This document shows, in pieces, positions 28,682 to 37,513 of a stretch of DNA of 51,400 bases; within the stretch, counting starts at the first letter, position 1, and every line of letters starts with the position of its first letter. Under the pieces are notes generated by a model, which saw only the letters and a program-made list of their open reading frames with translations, did no database searches and was not told the DNA's origin. A program made the translations under genes and the position numbers. The DNA is taken from positions 1-51,400 of the forward strand of contig NZ_CAAF010000051.1 in assembly GCF_000359125.1 (NCBI RefSeq), read 5' to 3'. Source of the DNA: Mesorhizobium sp. STM 4661. Lineage in GTDB: Bacteria > Pseudomonadota > Alphaproteobacteria > Rhizobiales > Rhizobiaceae.

Positions 28682-29176
28682 GTGCTGAAGAAGAACGACA
28701 TCGGGCCGCAGGCCTATCGCGACGCGATGAGCCATTTTGCCGGCCACGTCCATGTGGTCACCACCGACGGCCCTGGTGGCAAGCGTGGTGCGACCGTCAT
28801 AGCGGCCTGTTCGGTGTCGGACACGCCGCCGACCATTCTGGTCTGCCTCGACCGCGAAAATCCCAAGAACGAGCCGTTCGTGAAAAACGGCAAATTCGCC
28901 TTGAACACGCTGGCTTCGCATCAGGAGGCGCTGTCGGTCGGCTTTTCCGGTCTCACCGGCCTGCCGGCTGCGGAGCGTTTCGCGCTCGGCGAATGGGACG
29001 TCATCTCGACCGGCGCGCCGACGCTGAAGGGTGCGCTCGCCGTGTTCGACTGCGAGCTGATCGACACCAAGGATCTGGCCACCCATCGTGTGCTTTTTGG
29101 CAAGGTGACAGGCCTGCGCATCGGCGATAATTTGCGGCCGCTGATCTATCACGACCGCGGTTACCACGCCCTGTAG
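28682..29176 (+). CDS. Flavin reductase family protein
   Basis: 164 residues from a GTG at 28682, placed by AAGGA 10 nt upstream. The FMN-binding flavin reductase-like domain is evident: MSHFAGHVHVVTTDGPGGKR, GATVIAACSVSDTPPTILVC, NTLASHQEALSVGFSG, and the C-terminal LIYHDRGYHAL with the conserved GxY end. It reduces FMN/FAD with NAD(P)H for a partner. It starts the operon that continues into moxR, 27 bp on. Confidence 0.88.
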   Translation: MLKKNDIGPQAYRDAMSHFAGHVHVVTTDGPGGKRGATVIAACSVSDTPPTILVCLDRENPKNEPFVKNGKFALNTLASHQEALSVGFSGLTGLPAAERFALGEWDVISTGAPTLKGALAVFDCELIDTKDLATHRVLFGKVTGLRIGDNLRPLIYHDRGYHAL

Positions 29177-29203
29177 CGCGATGGTTGCACCCACGGAGAG
29201 AGA

Positions 29204-30133
<930 letters not shown>

Positions 30134-30137
30134 GGGC

Positions 30138-31385
30138 ATGGCGCCGCGTCCCGAACCGAAAGAGGCGACAGCGGCCGGCCGCATCGCCGACAACATCGTC
30201 TATTTCGCCCGCACCTTGCGCAAGGCGGGCATGCGGGTCGGGCCGGCCTCGGTGAAGGATGCGATCGAGGCGGTGCTGGCCGCAGGCATCGGCTCCCGAG
30301 ACGATTTCTATTGGACGCTGCACGCCGTGCTGGTGTCGCGACACGAGGACCATCCCACCTTCGACGAGGCTTTCCGGCTGTTCTGGAAGTCGCACGAGCT
30401 GATCGAAAAGATGCTGGCGATGTTTTCGCCGGTGGCGCCCTACAACAAAGAGAAGCAAAAACCCCGCGCAGCCGAGAACCGCGTCAGCCAAGCGATGTTC
30501 GAGGGCCACGGCAAGAACCAGCCGCAACAGGAAATCCCCGAGATCGAGGTCGATGCGCGCTTCACCTTCTCCGGCAACGAAGTGCTGAGGGGCAAGGACT
30601 TCGCCCAGATGAACGCCGCCGAAATAGCCGAGGCCAAGAAGGCGATTGCCCAGTTGCGGCTGCCCTTCGATATGGTCAGGACACGGCGCTTCAAAGCCGA
30701 TGCGCATGGCCGCCGCATCGATCCGCGCGCCATGATGCGGTCGGCCGCGCGCACCGGCGGCGAATTGATCCTGCCGAAATTCCGCTCGGCCCGCGAGGTT
30801 CACCCGCCGCTGGTGGTGCTTGCCGACATTTCGGGCTCGATGAGCCAGTATACGCGCATCTTCCTGCATTTCCTGCATGCGCTGACGGAAAAGCGTCGGC
30901 GGGTGCATGCCTTCGTCTTTGGAACCAGACTCACCAATTTGACGCGCCAGATGCGCCATCGCGACCCCGACGCCGCACTTGCCGACTGCTCGGCGGCGGT
31001 GAAGGACTGGTCGGGCGGCACCCGCATCGGCGACACGCTCTCCGAATTCAACCGCCTGTGGTCGCGACGCGTGCTGGGGCAGGGCGCGGTGGTGCTGCTG
31101 ATCACCGATGGGCTCGAGCGCGACGATGTCGCCGGCCTGTCGGAGGAGATGGAGCGCCTGCACAAATCCTGCCGGCGGCTGATCTGGCTGAACCCGCTGT
31201 TGCGCTTTGACGGTTTCGAGCCCCGCGCTCGCGGCGTCAAGGCGATGCTGCCGCATGTCGACGAATTCCGTTCGGTGCACAATCTCGATGCGCTCGCCGA
31301 TCTCTGCGCCTCGCTGGACAAGAAGTCGGCCAGGTCGGTCGATCCGCGCCGCTGGCTGGACGCTGGCACCAGGCGCGCCGCATAG
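30138..31385 (+). CDS. CoxE-like von Willebrand factor A domain protein
   Basis: 415 residues. The N-terminal half begins RIADNIVYFARTLRKAGMRV, typical of the CoxE/VWA family. The vWA domain begins near residue 225 with the metal-site motif VVLADISGSMSQYTRI (DxSxS), followed by the second MIDAS Thr region in WSGGTRIGDTL and ITDGLERDD. It is expected to partner the MoxR ATPase in metallocentre assembly. Gene order moxR-coxE with 4-bp spacing is the conserved arrangement. A hairpin GGGAAAAC/GTTTTCCC lies 14 bp after the stop. Confidence 0.9.
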   Translation: MAPRPEPKEATAAGRIADNIVYFARTLRKAGMRVGPASVKDAIEAVLAAGIGSRDDFYWTLHAVLVSRHEDHPTFDEAFRLFWKSHELIEKMLAMFSPVAPYNKEKQKPRAAENRVSQAMFEGHGKNQPQQEIPEIEVDARFTFSGNEVLRGKDFAQMNAAEIAEAKKAIAQLRLPFDMVRTRRFKADAHGRRIDPRAMMRSAARTGGELILPKFRSAREVHPPLVVLADISGSMSQYTRIFLHFLHALTEKRRRVHAFVFGTRLTNLTRQMRHRDPDAALADCSAAVKDWSGGTRIGDTLSEFNRLWSRRVLGQGAVVLLITDGLERDDVAGLSEEMERLHKSCRRLIWLNPLLRFDGFEPRARGVKAMLPHVDEFRSVHNLDALADLCASLDKKSARSVDPRRWLDAGTRRAA

Positions 31386-31399
31386 CCATATGTTGCCTC

Positions 31400-31418
31400 G
31401 GGAAAACATGGTTTTCCC
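31400..31418. repeat. Perfect hairpin between coxE-like and XdhC genes
   Basis: GGGAAAAC-ATG-GTTTTCCC: 8-bp stem, 3-nt loop, no T-run. It lies in a 63-bp intergenic gap and may stabilise or pause the operon mRNA. Confidence 0.6.
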
Positions 31419-31448
31419 TTGGAAGAACAGACTGCAAGGGAAGCGATC

Positions 31449-31787
31449 ATGGACAACAGCATCTATCTCGATGAGGCCCGCGACCCGCTGATCATCGCGG
31501 AAGGCTGGATGAAGGACGGCAAGGATGTCGCCATCGCAACCGTGGTCGATACCTGGGGTTCGGCGCCGCGTCCGGTCGGCAGCCACCTGGTCATCGACGC
31601 GGACGGCAATTTCCACGGCTCCGTCTCGGGCGGCTGTGTCGAGGGCGCGGTGGTCACCGAGGCGGTCGACGTGATCGACTCAGGCAAGGCGAAGATGCTG
31701 GAATTCGGCGTTGCCGACGAAACCGCCTGGCAGGTCGGCCTGTCCTGCGGTGGCCGAATAAAGGTCTATGTCGAGCGGCTTGGCTAG
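31449..31787 (+). CDS. XdhC/CoxI family protein, N-terminal module only
   Basis: 112 residues from the ATG at 31449. It contains the XdhC_CoxI domain: VAIATVVDTWGSAPRPVGSH, FHGSVSGGCVEGAVV and WQVGLSCGGRIKVYVERL with the conserved Cys residues. XdhC proteins carry Mo cofactor and its sulfur to xanthine or CO dehydrogenase-type enzymes. The usual Rossmann C-terminal domain is missing and is encoded by the next gene, 66 bp away across a family A repeat. Confidence 0.88.
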   Translation: MDNSIYLDEARDPLIIAEGWMKDGKDVAIATVVDTWGSAPRPVGSHLVIDADGNFHGSVSGGCVEGAVVTEAVDVIDSGKAKMLEFGVADETAWQVGLSCGGRIKVYVERLG

Positions 31788-31836
31788 AGGCATGATCCCG
31801 AAAAGTGGGAACCGGTTTTCGGACAAGATCATGCTC
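31788..31836. repeat. Family A palindromic element between the two XdhC modules
   Basis: GAGGCATGATC and GATCATGCTC ends around CGAAAAGTGGGAACCGGTTTT, a clean 49-bp copy. It starts directly after the stop of the N-terminal XdhC gene and ends 18 bp before the start of the C-terminal one. Confidence 0.9.
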
Positions 31837-31853
31837 AAACGAAAGATCTTTTG

Positions 31854-32558
31854 ATGGATCCGTACGCCCTGAAAACGTTGAATGCCGAACGCCGAGCCCG
31901 CCGCGCGGCGATCCTGGTCACCGATCTTGGCGACGGCCGCGACCGTATCGTGCGCGAGGGCGATCAGGTCGCCGGCGATCTCGGAACCGCGATCGCCAAG
32001 GCGTTTCGCACGGGCAATTCCGGCTCGGTCGAAGCCGAAGGGCGAACATTCTTCCTCAACGCCCATCTGCCGCAGCCGCGCCTGGTGGTGATCGGCGCTG
32101 TCCACATCAGTCAGGCACTGGCGCCGATGGCGAAAATCGCCGGCTACCCCGTCGAGATCATCGATCCGCGCACGGCCTTCGCCACGCCGGACCGTTTTCC
32201 CGATGTCGCGTTGCATGCAGAATGGCCGGAGGATGTGCTTTCGCGCCAGCCGCTGGATGGCTACACGGCGCTTGCCGCTGTCACCCATGATCCGAAGATC
32301 GACGATTTCGCGCTGAAGGCGGCGCTCGACGCCAACTGTTTCTATGTCGGTGCGCTCGGCAGCCGCAAGACACACGCCAAGCGCGTCGAGCGCTTGCTGG
32401 CCTTGGGCGCCACCGCCGATCAGATCGCCTGCATCCACGCGCCGATCGGCCTCGATATTGGTGCCGCAAGCCCGGCTGAGATCGCCGTCGCCATCCTCGC
32501 GCAGACGGTTCACGCCTTCCGCTCGCGCGGCCTGGAAAGCAAAGGCGCGGTGGCGTGA
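31854..32558 (+). CDS. XdhC family protein, Rossmann-domain module
   Basis: 234 residues from the ATG at 31854. After a leader-like N-terminal 85 residues comes LVVIGAVHISQALAPMAKIA with a Rossmann glycine pattern, PVEIIDPRTAFATPDRF, and the XdhC_C signature NCFYVGALGSRKTHAKRVER with the AAxPAEIAVAILA tail. This is the C-terminal half of an XdhC/CoxF-type maturation factor. GAAAGAT precedes the start. The stop overlaps the next gene start (GTGA). Confidence 0.88.
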   Translation: MDPYALKTLNAERRARRAAILVTDLGDGRDRIVREGDQVAGDLGTAIAKAFRTGNSGSVEAEGRTFFLNAHLPQPRLVVIGAVHISQALAPMAKIAGYPVEIIDPRTAFATPDRFPDVALHAEWPEDVLSRQPLDGYTALAAVTHDPKIDDFALKAALDANCFYVGALGSRKTHAKRVERLLALGATADQIACIHAPIGLDIGAASPAEIAVAILAQTVHAFRSRGLESKGAVA

Positions 32559-34165
32559 AATTTGGCCAGGTTCCGATCGATCAGGCCGAAGGTGCGGTGC
32601 TGGCACACGCCACCACAGCCGGCGAGCGGCGCTTCCGCAAGGCGCACAGGCTGAGCGCCGATGACCTGTCGGTGCTGAAGGCGGCTGGGATAACCCAAAT
32701 AGTCGCCGCTGTCCTTGCGCCCGATGATCTCGGCGAGGATGCGGCGGCCGAGAAAATCACGCAAAGCATGATCCATCGCAATATCGAGGCGAAGTCCGCC
32801 GCGACCGGCCGGGTCAACCTTCATGCGGAGGCTGCCGGCATCTTCACCGTCGATGCGGCGGTGATCGACGCCATCAACGCCGTCGATCCGGCGATCACCA
32901 TCGCCACGCTGGCGCAGCACGCGCCGGTCGAGAAGGGACAGATGGTCGTGACGGTGAAGATCATTCCCTTTGCCGTTGCCTCAGTCTTGGTCGATGCCGT
33001 GACAAAAATCTGCGCCGGCGGCGAGCTCTTTGCCGTCAACGCCTACCAGCCGGTGCGCGTCGGCGTCATCCAGACGGTCTTGCCCGGCATCAAGCCGAGC
33101 GTGCTCGACAAGACGCTGCGTGTCACCGAAGCGCGGCTGGCGCGCTCGGGTGGGCGACTGACGGCGGAGCGGCGCACGCCGCACGAAGTCGCCCCGGTGG
33201 CGGAGGCCGCGATCTCGTTGGCGCGCGACAACGACATGGTGGTGATCTTCGGCGCTTCGGCGATGAGCGATTTCGGCGACGTTATTCCAGCCGCGATCGA
33301 GAAAGCCGGCGGCATCGTCATCCGTGCCGGCATGCCGGTCGATCCCGGCAATCTGCTTTTGCTCGGCACGCTTGCCGGCAAGCGCGTCATCGGCGCGCCC
33401 GGCTGCGCCCGCAGTCCCAAGGAGAACGGCTTCGACTGGGTGCTCGACAGGCTGATTGCTGGGCTCGACGTGACGGCGAGCGACATTGCCGGGATGGGCG
33501 TCGGCGGGCTGTTGATGGAAATCCCGACACGGCCGCAGCCGCGCGAACCGCTGCCGGCCAAGGCGGAACTGGTGGTCGATGTCGTGCTCCTGGCGGCCGG
33601 TCGCTCCAGTCGCATGGACGGCCCGAACAAGCTGCTGGCGCTGTTCGACGGTGAGCCGCTGGTGCGCCGCACAGCCGAGCGCGCGCTGGCGTCGAAAGCG
33701 TCGCGCACCATTGTCGTCACCGGACATCAGCGCGAGCGGGTGCGGACGGCACTGTCGGGGCTTGATTTGACCTTCGCCGACAACCCGGATTTCGCCGAGG
33801 GCCTGTCTTCGTCGCTGAAGGCCGGCATCGCCCGGGTTGCCAGCGATGCCGCAGGCGCCATGATCGTCCTCGGCGACATGCCGGGCATCTCGTCGGCCGA
33901 CCTCGACAGGCTAATCGAGGCGTTCCGCAAATCCGGGAGCAGGGCGGTGGTGCGCGCCTCGCACAAGGGAAGGCGTGGCAACCCCGTTTTGCTGCCGCGC
34001 TCACTGTTTCCAGCGATCGCGCACCTGGAAGGCGATACCGGCGCGCGCCATCTGGTCGAGGCCGAGGGGCTCGATGTCGTCGATATCGAGATCGGCGAGG
34101 GCGCGGCAGTCGATGTCGACACCCGCGAGGCGCTGGAGAGCGCCGGCGGCGTGCTGCAGGATTGA
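32555..34165 (+). CDS. Molybdopterin-binding / MocA-like nucleotidyltransferase fusion
   Basis: 536 residues from a GTG overlapping the upstream stop. Residues 1-335 are a MoeA/Mog-related molybdopterin-binding region, with VVIFGASAMSDFGDVIPAAI and GMPVDPGNLLLLGTLAGKRV. Residues 345-536 are a GT-A nucleotidyltransferase of the MocA type: VVLLAAGRSSRMDGPNKLLA (pyrophosphorylase signature), FADNPDFAEGLSSSLKAGI and VLGDMPGISSADLDRLI. MocA makes molybdopterin cytosine dinucleotide, the cofactor form used by xanthine/CO dehydrogenase enzymes. The fusion would insert and cytidylate the cofactor for the enzyme served by CoxDE/XdhC here. Confidence 0.88.
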   Translation: MKFGQVPIDQAEGAVLAHATTAGERRFRKAHRLSADDLSVLKAAGITQIVAAVLAPDDLGEDAAAEKITQSMIHRNIEAKSAATGRVNLHAEAAGIFTVDAAVIDAINAVDPAITIATLAQHAPVEKGQMVVTVKIIPFAVASVLVDAVTKICAGGELFAVNAYQPVRVGVIQTVLPGIKPSVLDKTLRVTEARLARSGGRLTAERRTPHEVAPVAEAAISLARDNDMVVIFGASAMSDFGDVIPAAIEKAGGIVIRAGMPVDPGNLLLLGTLAGKRVIGAPGCARSPKENGFDWVLDRLIAGLDVTASDIAGMGVGGLLMEIPTRPQPREPLPAKAELVVDVVLLAAGRSSRMDGPNKLLALFDGEPLVRRTAERALASKASRTIVVTGHQRERVRTALSGLDLTFADNPDFAEGLSSSLKAGIARVASDAAGAMIVLGDMPGISSADLDRLIEAFRKSGSRAVVRASHKGRRGNPVLLPRSLFPAIAHLEGDTGARHLVEAEGLDVVDIEIGEGAAVDVDTREALESAGGVLQD

Positions 34166-34215
34166 CAAACCAAAGCCGAAAAACGCATGCGTTGGGCATG
34201 GCTAATCGTACCGTT

Positions 34216-34377
34216 GCACCCCCCTCTGGCCTGCCGGCCATCTCCCCCTCAAGGGGGGAGATTGGCAGCTTCGACGGCCGCATTCATCCTGCGGTTTTGG
34301 AGATTGGCGAAAGCCGAAGTGTCATCCAATCTCCCCCCTTGAGGGGGAGATGGCCGGCAGGCCAGAGGGGGGCGTGC
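34216..34377. repeat. Family B palindromic element, full two-armed copy
   Basis: GCACCCCCCTCTGGCCTGCC at the left and its complement GGCAGGCCAGAGGGGGGCGT at the right end bound about 160 bp. Each arm has its own C-run/G-run hairpin. The centre carries the GATTGGCGAAAGCCG block. It ends about 20 bp before the first ATG of the hydrolase gene. Confidence 0.92.
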
Positions 34378-34395
34378 CGCGCTTTCCTCACCGCA

Positions 34396-35247
34396 ATGCT
34401 GTTCTTGTTTTCTTCGGCCGCCAACGCCGACACGTTGTCCCTAAAACCCTTCAAGGACGATCTCTTCGCCTATCCGGCCGCCCTCTCGTCCGGGAACAAT
34501 GGCGCCTACACGGTCATCGACTATCGTGAGCTGCGCGATATCAACGCCCGCGACGAAGTGCCGGAGCGTCGGGTGCATGCGCAGTATGTCGATACCGGCG
34601 TGCGCAAGGTGCAGCAGGATCTGTTGCTGAAGACCGACGCCGGCAATCTCCGCCATGTCGCCGTCGGCAAGACTGAAGGCGCTGCGATAATCGTTCTCTA
34701 CTTGCACGGGCAGGGCGGCAGCCGCAAGCAAGGCGTCGACGACTTCACCTTCGGTGGCAATTTCAACCGCATCAAGAACCTGATGGCCGGCAATGGCGGC
34801 CTCTATCTCAGCCCGGATTTTTCCAATTTCGGCGACACCGGCGCGGCGCAGGTCGCGGCGCTGATCGATCACTATGCCGAACAGTCGCCAGGCGCGAAGA
34901 TCTTCGTCGCCTGCGGTTCGATGGGCGGTGAGCTGTGCTGGAAGCTGGCTGCCCGCAAGGACACTGGCGGTCGCATCGACGGGCTGCTGCTGCTCGGCTC
35001 GTTGTGGGACGAGAGCTTTTTCGCAAGCCCTGCCTACAAGCGCCGCGTGCCGGTCTTCTTCGGCCAGGGCAGCAAGGATCCGGTCTTTCCCATTGCCAAC
35101 CAGGAAGCCTTCTTCCGTTCGATCCTGACCAAATCGAAGACCTACCCGACCCGCTTCGTCCGCTTCGAGACCGGCACCCATGGCACGCCGATCCGCATGG
35201 CCGACTGGCGCGGCACGCTCAACTGGATGCTGTCCAAAGCGCCCTAA
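34396..35247 (+). CDS. Exported alpha/beta hydrolase, 5' end abutting a repeat
   Basis: 283 residues from the ATG at 34396. MLFLFSSAANADT is the tail of a signal peptide; the codons just upstream (RAFLTA) would complete a normal one, but no ATG lies there and the frame runs back into the family B repeat. The hydrolase core has VLYLHGQGGSRKQGV, nucleophile Ser in CGSMGGELCW, VFFGQGSKDPVFPI for the acid and GTHGTPIRM for the His. Substrate unknown. Either an in-frame TTG inside the repeat is used or export is impaired. Confidence 0.75.
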   Translation: MLFLFSSAANADTLSLKPFKDDLFAYPAALSSGNNGAYTVIDYRELRDINARDEVPERRVHAQYVDTGVRKVQQDLLLKTDAGNLRHVAVGKTEGAAIIVLYLHGQGGSRKQGVDDFTFGGNFNRIKNLMAGNGGLYLSPDFSNFGDTGAAQVAALIDHYAEQSPGAKIFVACGSMGGELCWKLAARKDTGGRIDGLLLLGSLWDESFFASPAYKRRVPVFFGQGSKDPVFPIANQEAFFRSILTKSKTYPTRFVRFETGTHGTPIRMADWRGTLNWMLSKAP

Positions 35248-35266
35248 CCCCTAGGATTGACGTGCC

Positions 35267-36316
35267 TCAAGGCGGGGTGTTGTAGTCGAGCACAGTCTGC
35301 GGGTTGATCTCGCCGTCATAGGACGCGTCGACATCGTATTGCACCAGCGAGAAATTGCCGTTGCGAAACAGATAGGTGCCCGCCGATGAGGCGTCGCCGA
35401 CGCCGCGCCATTTGTTCATGGACGAAATCGTCTTGGTGGCGTCGTCATAGTCGGAATTGACCAACTGGTCGTCGGTCTGGAAGCCGATGATGTTGATCGC
35501 CTCGACCTTGCCTTCGCTGTTGTTGTTCTCGTAGCGGATATCGAGTTCCGGCGAAGCAAACTGTAGCTGCCGCACGCCCGACACGTCGTCAGAGATGTAG
35601 TAGACGGCACTCTCATTGTAAGCCGCCATCGAGCAGAAGAAGCGGAACAGCCGCATCTCGCGTTCGGGTTCGTCGGCGGCAGCATTCGCATCCTTATAAC
35701 GGAGAGTATGGGTCGCCGGCTCGCCCACTGGCTTGCTATCAGGCGTTTCCTTGTCGCACTGCTCGCCATAGGTGGCGGCGAAGGCCTTCTTGGCCTCCTC
35801 CAGCGCCGCGTCCTTCTTTGGCGGCGGCGGGCCGTCGCCACAGCTTTCCGGCACGGCATCCTCGAAATCGGCCGTCGCCGGCTTCAGCGCACCCTTGTCG
35901 ATGAAGATCGGGGTGAACGGCGGTTCCTGGATCGAGGCATTGACCTGGCGCAGCGTGTAGCAGCCGGCGAAGACCGTCCCCTTGCCGGTCTTGTCGGTCG
36001 CGCGGATGGCGACGGGAACATTGTAAAATATGCTGCCGGCCGCCCCTTCGTCGGACACGGCGCCGGTCTGGACCTCGACCTTGTCGGTGCCGTCATAGCC
36101 CTTGACGAATGTGTCGAAATCCTTGGCCGGCTTGGTGTCGCCGAAATAGCCCCAGGCGCGTGCGAATTCGTGCCGGCTGATGGCGCTGTAGAGCGAGCGG
36201 ACGACCGCTTCGGCGGTGGACCGGTCATCGACATAGGGCGCGTCGGCGGCGAGCAGTGTCTGGCCCGTTAGGGCAAGGGAGAAAAAAACGGTCGCTGCAA
36301 AGAAGGCGCGTCTCAT
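35267..36316 (-). CDS. Exported DUF1176-containing protein
   Basis: 349 residues with signal peptide MRRAFFAATVFFSLALTGQT, then LLAAD. An N-terminal segment DRSTAEAVVRSLYSAISRHE (NTF2-like pattern, residues 30-155) is followed by a Pro/Lys linker. The C-terminal part (200-349) has LFRFFCSMAAYNESAVYYIS and KWRGVGDASSAGTYLFRNGN, the DUF1176 pattern. Cysteines CYTL, ESCGDG, EQCDK and FFCSM may pair. Periplasmic role unknown. It is divergent from the DUF1993 gene. Confidence 0.8.
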   Translation of the reverse strand: MRRAFFAATVFFSLALTGQTLLAADAPYVDDRSTAEAVVRSLYSAISRHEFARAWGYFGDTKPAKDFDTFVKGYDGTDKVEVQTGAVSDEGAAGSIFYNVPVAIRATDKTGKGTVFAGCYTLRQVNASIQEPPFTPIFIDKGALKPATADFEDAVPESCGDGPPPPKKDAALEEAKKAFAATYGEQCDKETPDSKPVGEPATHTLRYKDANAAADEPEREMRLFRFFCSMAAYNESAVYYISDDVSGVRQLQFASPELDIRYENNNSEGKVEAINIIGFQTDDQLVNSDYDDATKTISSMNKWRGVGDASSAGTYLFRNGNFSLVQYDVDASYDGEINPQTVLDYNTPP

Positions 36317-36442
36317 CGGGAATCTCCACCTGACGGGGAAATTCTATCATACCGAATGCGGCGGCGAGGTGACGCTTGAAGAATCGCCGGGGAAGGCGCT
36401 ACGTCCCGCCGCCGGCGTTCCGGCCGGACAGGAGAAACTCAC

Positions 36443-36949
36443 GTGACCATATCGATGTACGAGGCATCCGTGCCGGTGTTTACGGCCAGGTTGAAAGCAT
36501 TGTCCGACGTGCTGTCGGCGGCCGAACAGAATGCGCTTGGCCGCAAGATCGATCCGCAGGTGTTTTTGACCTCGAGGCTTGCGCCCGACATGTTCGCATT
36601 GACCAGGCAGGTGCAGATTGCCACCGACCACGCCAAGGGTGCGCCGTCACGGCTTGCCGGCCGTGAAGTGCCGAAATACGAGGACAATGATGCGAGCTTT
36701 GCCGATCTCCAGGCACGCATCGCCAAGACCCTGGACCTTTTGGCGACCTTCTCGGCTGCCGATTTCGATGGCTCTGACGACAAGTTGATCGAGCTGAAGC
36801 TTGGCCAGCGCGAAATCTCGATGGCCGGCATGCAATATCTGCTGCATCTGGCCATGCCCAACTTCTACTTCCACGTGACCACCGCCTACGACATTCTGCG
36901 CCACAATGGCGTGCCGCTGAGCAAGGCGATCTTCCTGGGATCACGCTGA
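36443..36949 (+). CDS. DUF1993 domain-containing protein
   Basis: 168 residues from a GTG at 36443, chosen for the GGAGAA 6-10 nt upstream; ATG 36455 is the alternative. Features are MYEASVPVFTARLKALSDVL, LTSRLAPDMFALTRQVQIAT, and a C-terminal FYFHVTTAYDILRHNGVPLS, the DinB-like four-helix DUF1993 pattern. His residues in TDHAKG and FYFHVTT could bind a metal as in DinB proteins. Cytosolic; function unknown. Confidence 0.88.
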   Translation: MTISMYEASVPVFTARLKALSDVLSAAEQNALGRKIDPQVFLTSRLAPDMFALTRQVQIATDHAKGAPSRLAGREVPKYEDNDASFADLQARIAKTLDLLATFSAADFDGSDDKLIELKLGQREISMAGMQYLLHLAMPNFYFHVTTAYDILRHNGVPLSKAIFLGSR

Positions 36950-36955
36950 GACTTT

Positions 36956-36984
36956 GAGGTTTCCCGGTATCACCGGGAAACCTC
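36956..36984. terminator. Perfect 13-bp hairpin between convergent genes
   Basis: GAGGTTTCCCGGT (36956-36968) and ACCGGGAAACCTC (36972-36984) with a 3-nt loop. It lies between the DUF1993 stop and the convergent 54-codon gene. There is no T-run on either side, so it may block or stabilise both transcripts rather than act as a classic terminator. Confidence 0.6.
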
Positions 36985-36998
36985 GCGCCAAGACATAT

Positions 36999-37163
36999 TC
37001 AGCGCAGGGACATCTCGCGGGCAATGCGCGGGAAATCAGCCGGCTTGACGCCGATGTCGGCGCGGTCGGCATTGCTCATCGAGTGAAGCAGGGCAAGTGC
37101 CGCGCGATAGCGCAGATGCTCCTGCGGACGCGGACGGGCGAACATTTCAGTGAAGAACCCCAT
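36999..37163 (-). CDS. 54-residue DUF1127-like protein
   Basis: ATG at 37161-37163 preceded by AAGGGG eight bases away; stop at 36999-37001. The translation begins MGFFTEMFARPRPQEHLRYR, continues AALALLHSMSNADRADIGVK and ends PADFPRIAREMSLR. The part LHSMSNADRADIGVKPADFP matches the helix-turn of DUF1127/YjiS-like small proteins (L-x-x-M-x-x-x-x-L-A-D-I-G-I). A possible minus 10 TATATT lies about 40 bp upstream, and a 7-bp inverted repeat GCATGGC-A-GCCATGC at 37237-37251. Confidence 0.75.
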   Translation of the reverse strand: MGFFTEMFARPRPQEHLRYRAALALLHSMSNADRADIGVKPADFPRIAREMSLR

Positions 37164-37264
37164 GAATCAGGCCCCTTGTTGATCCTCCACGGCCGCTAAT
37201 ATAGGCAAATCATGACAATTGTGCAGTGCAGCATTTGCATGGCAGCCATGCCGCATCGATTTTT

Positions 37265-37397
37265 TTGACCACAATCGACGTGTCCGCTGAAACTTCTGGG
37301 GCGGTCGGGCCGTAGGACTAATGCCGGCTTAGGCCGGTTTTTCCTCGCCATTCCTGGCGGACTTCCGGACTGCATGGAAATGCAGTCCGGCTTTTTG
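37265..37397 (+). ncRNA. Candidate small RNA with three hairpins and terminator
   Basis: The 350-bp gap 37164-37513 has no coding frame of note. On the plus strand it holds hairpin 1 CCGGC/GCCGG (37324-37337) followed by TTTTT, hairpin 2 CGCCA/TGGCG (37346-37359), and hairpin 3 CCGGACTGCAT/ATGCAGTCCGG (37365-37375 with 37380-37390, GGAA loop) followed by CTTTTTG. A possible TTGACC box at 37265-37270 would start a transcript of about 100 nt near 37300. The nearest plus-strand gene upstream ends 370 bp away behind a hairpin, so these terminators do not obviously serve it. Confidence 0.45.
37365..37397 (+). terminator. Strong rho-independent terminator
   Basis: 11-bp perfect stem with GGAA tetraloop followed by CTTTTTG. 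It lies 117 bp before the aldo/keto reductase start and marks the 3' end of the candidate small RNA. Confidence 0.85.
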
Positions 37398-37513
37398 TAT
37401 CAACACAACGAGACCAAACGGCAGGCGGGCTTGGAGACAAGCGGTGCCTTCCTGTATGCTGCGAGTTCCTCCCCGCGCAGCCGCGCAACGCTTTCCCGCC
37501 GGAGAAAAATTCC

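Noticed and set aside
36956..36984. Classic rho-independent terminator
   Set aside because: The stem is perfect but lacks a T-run on both sides; listed as a hairpin with reduced confidence.
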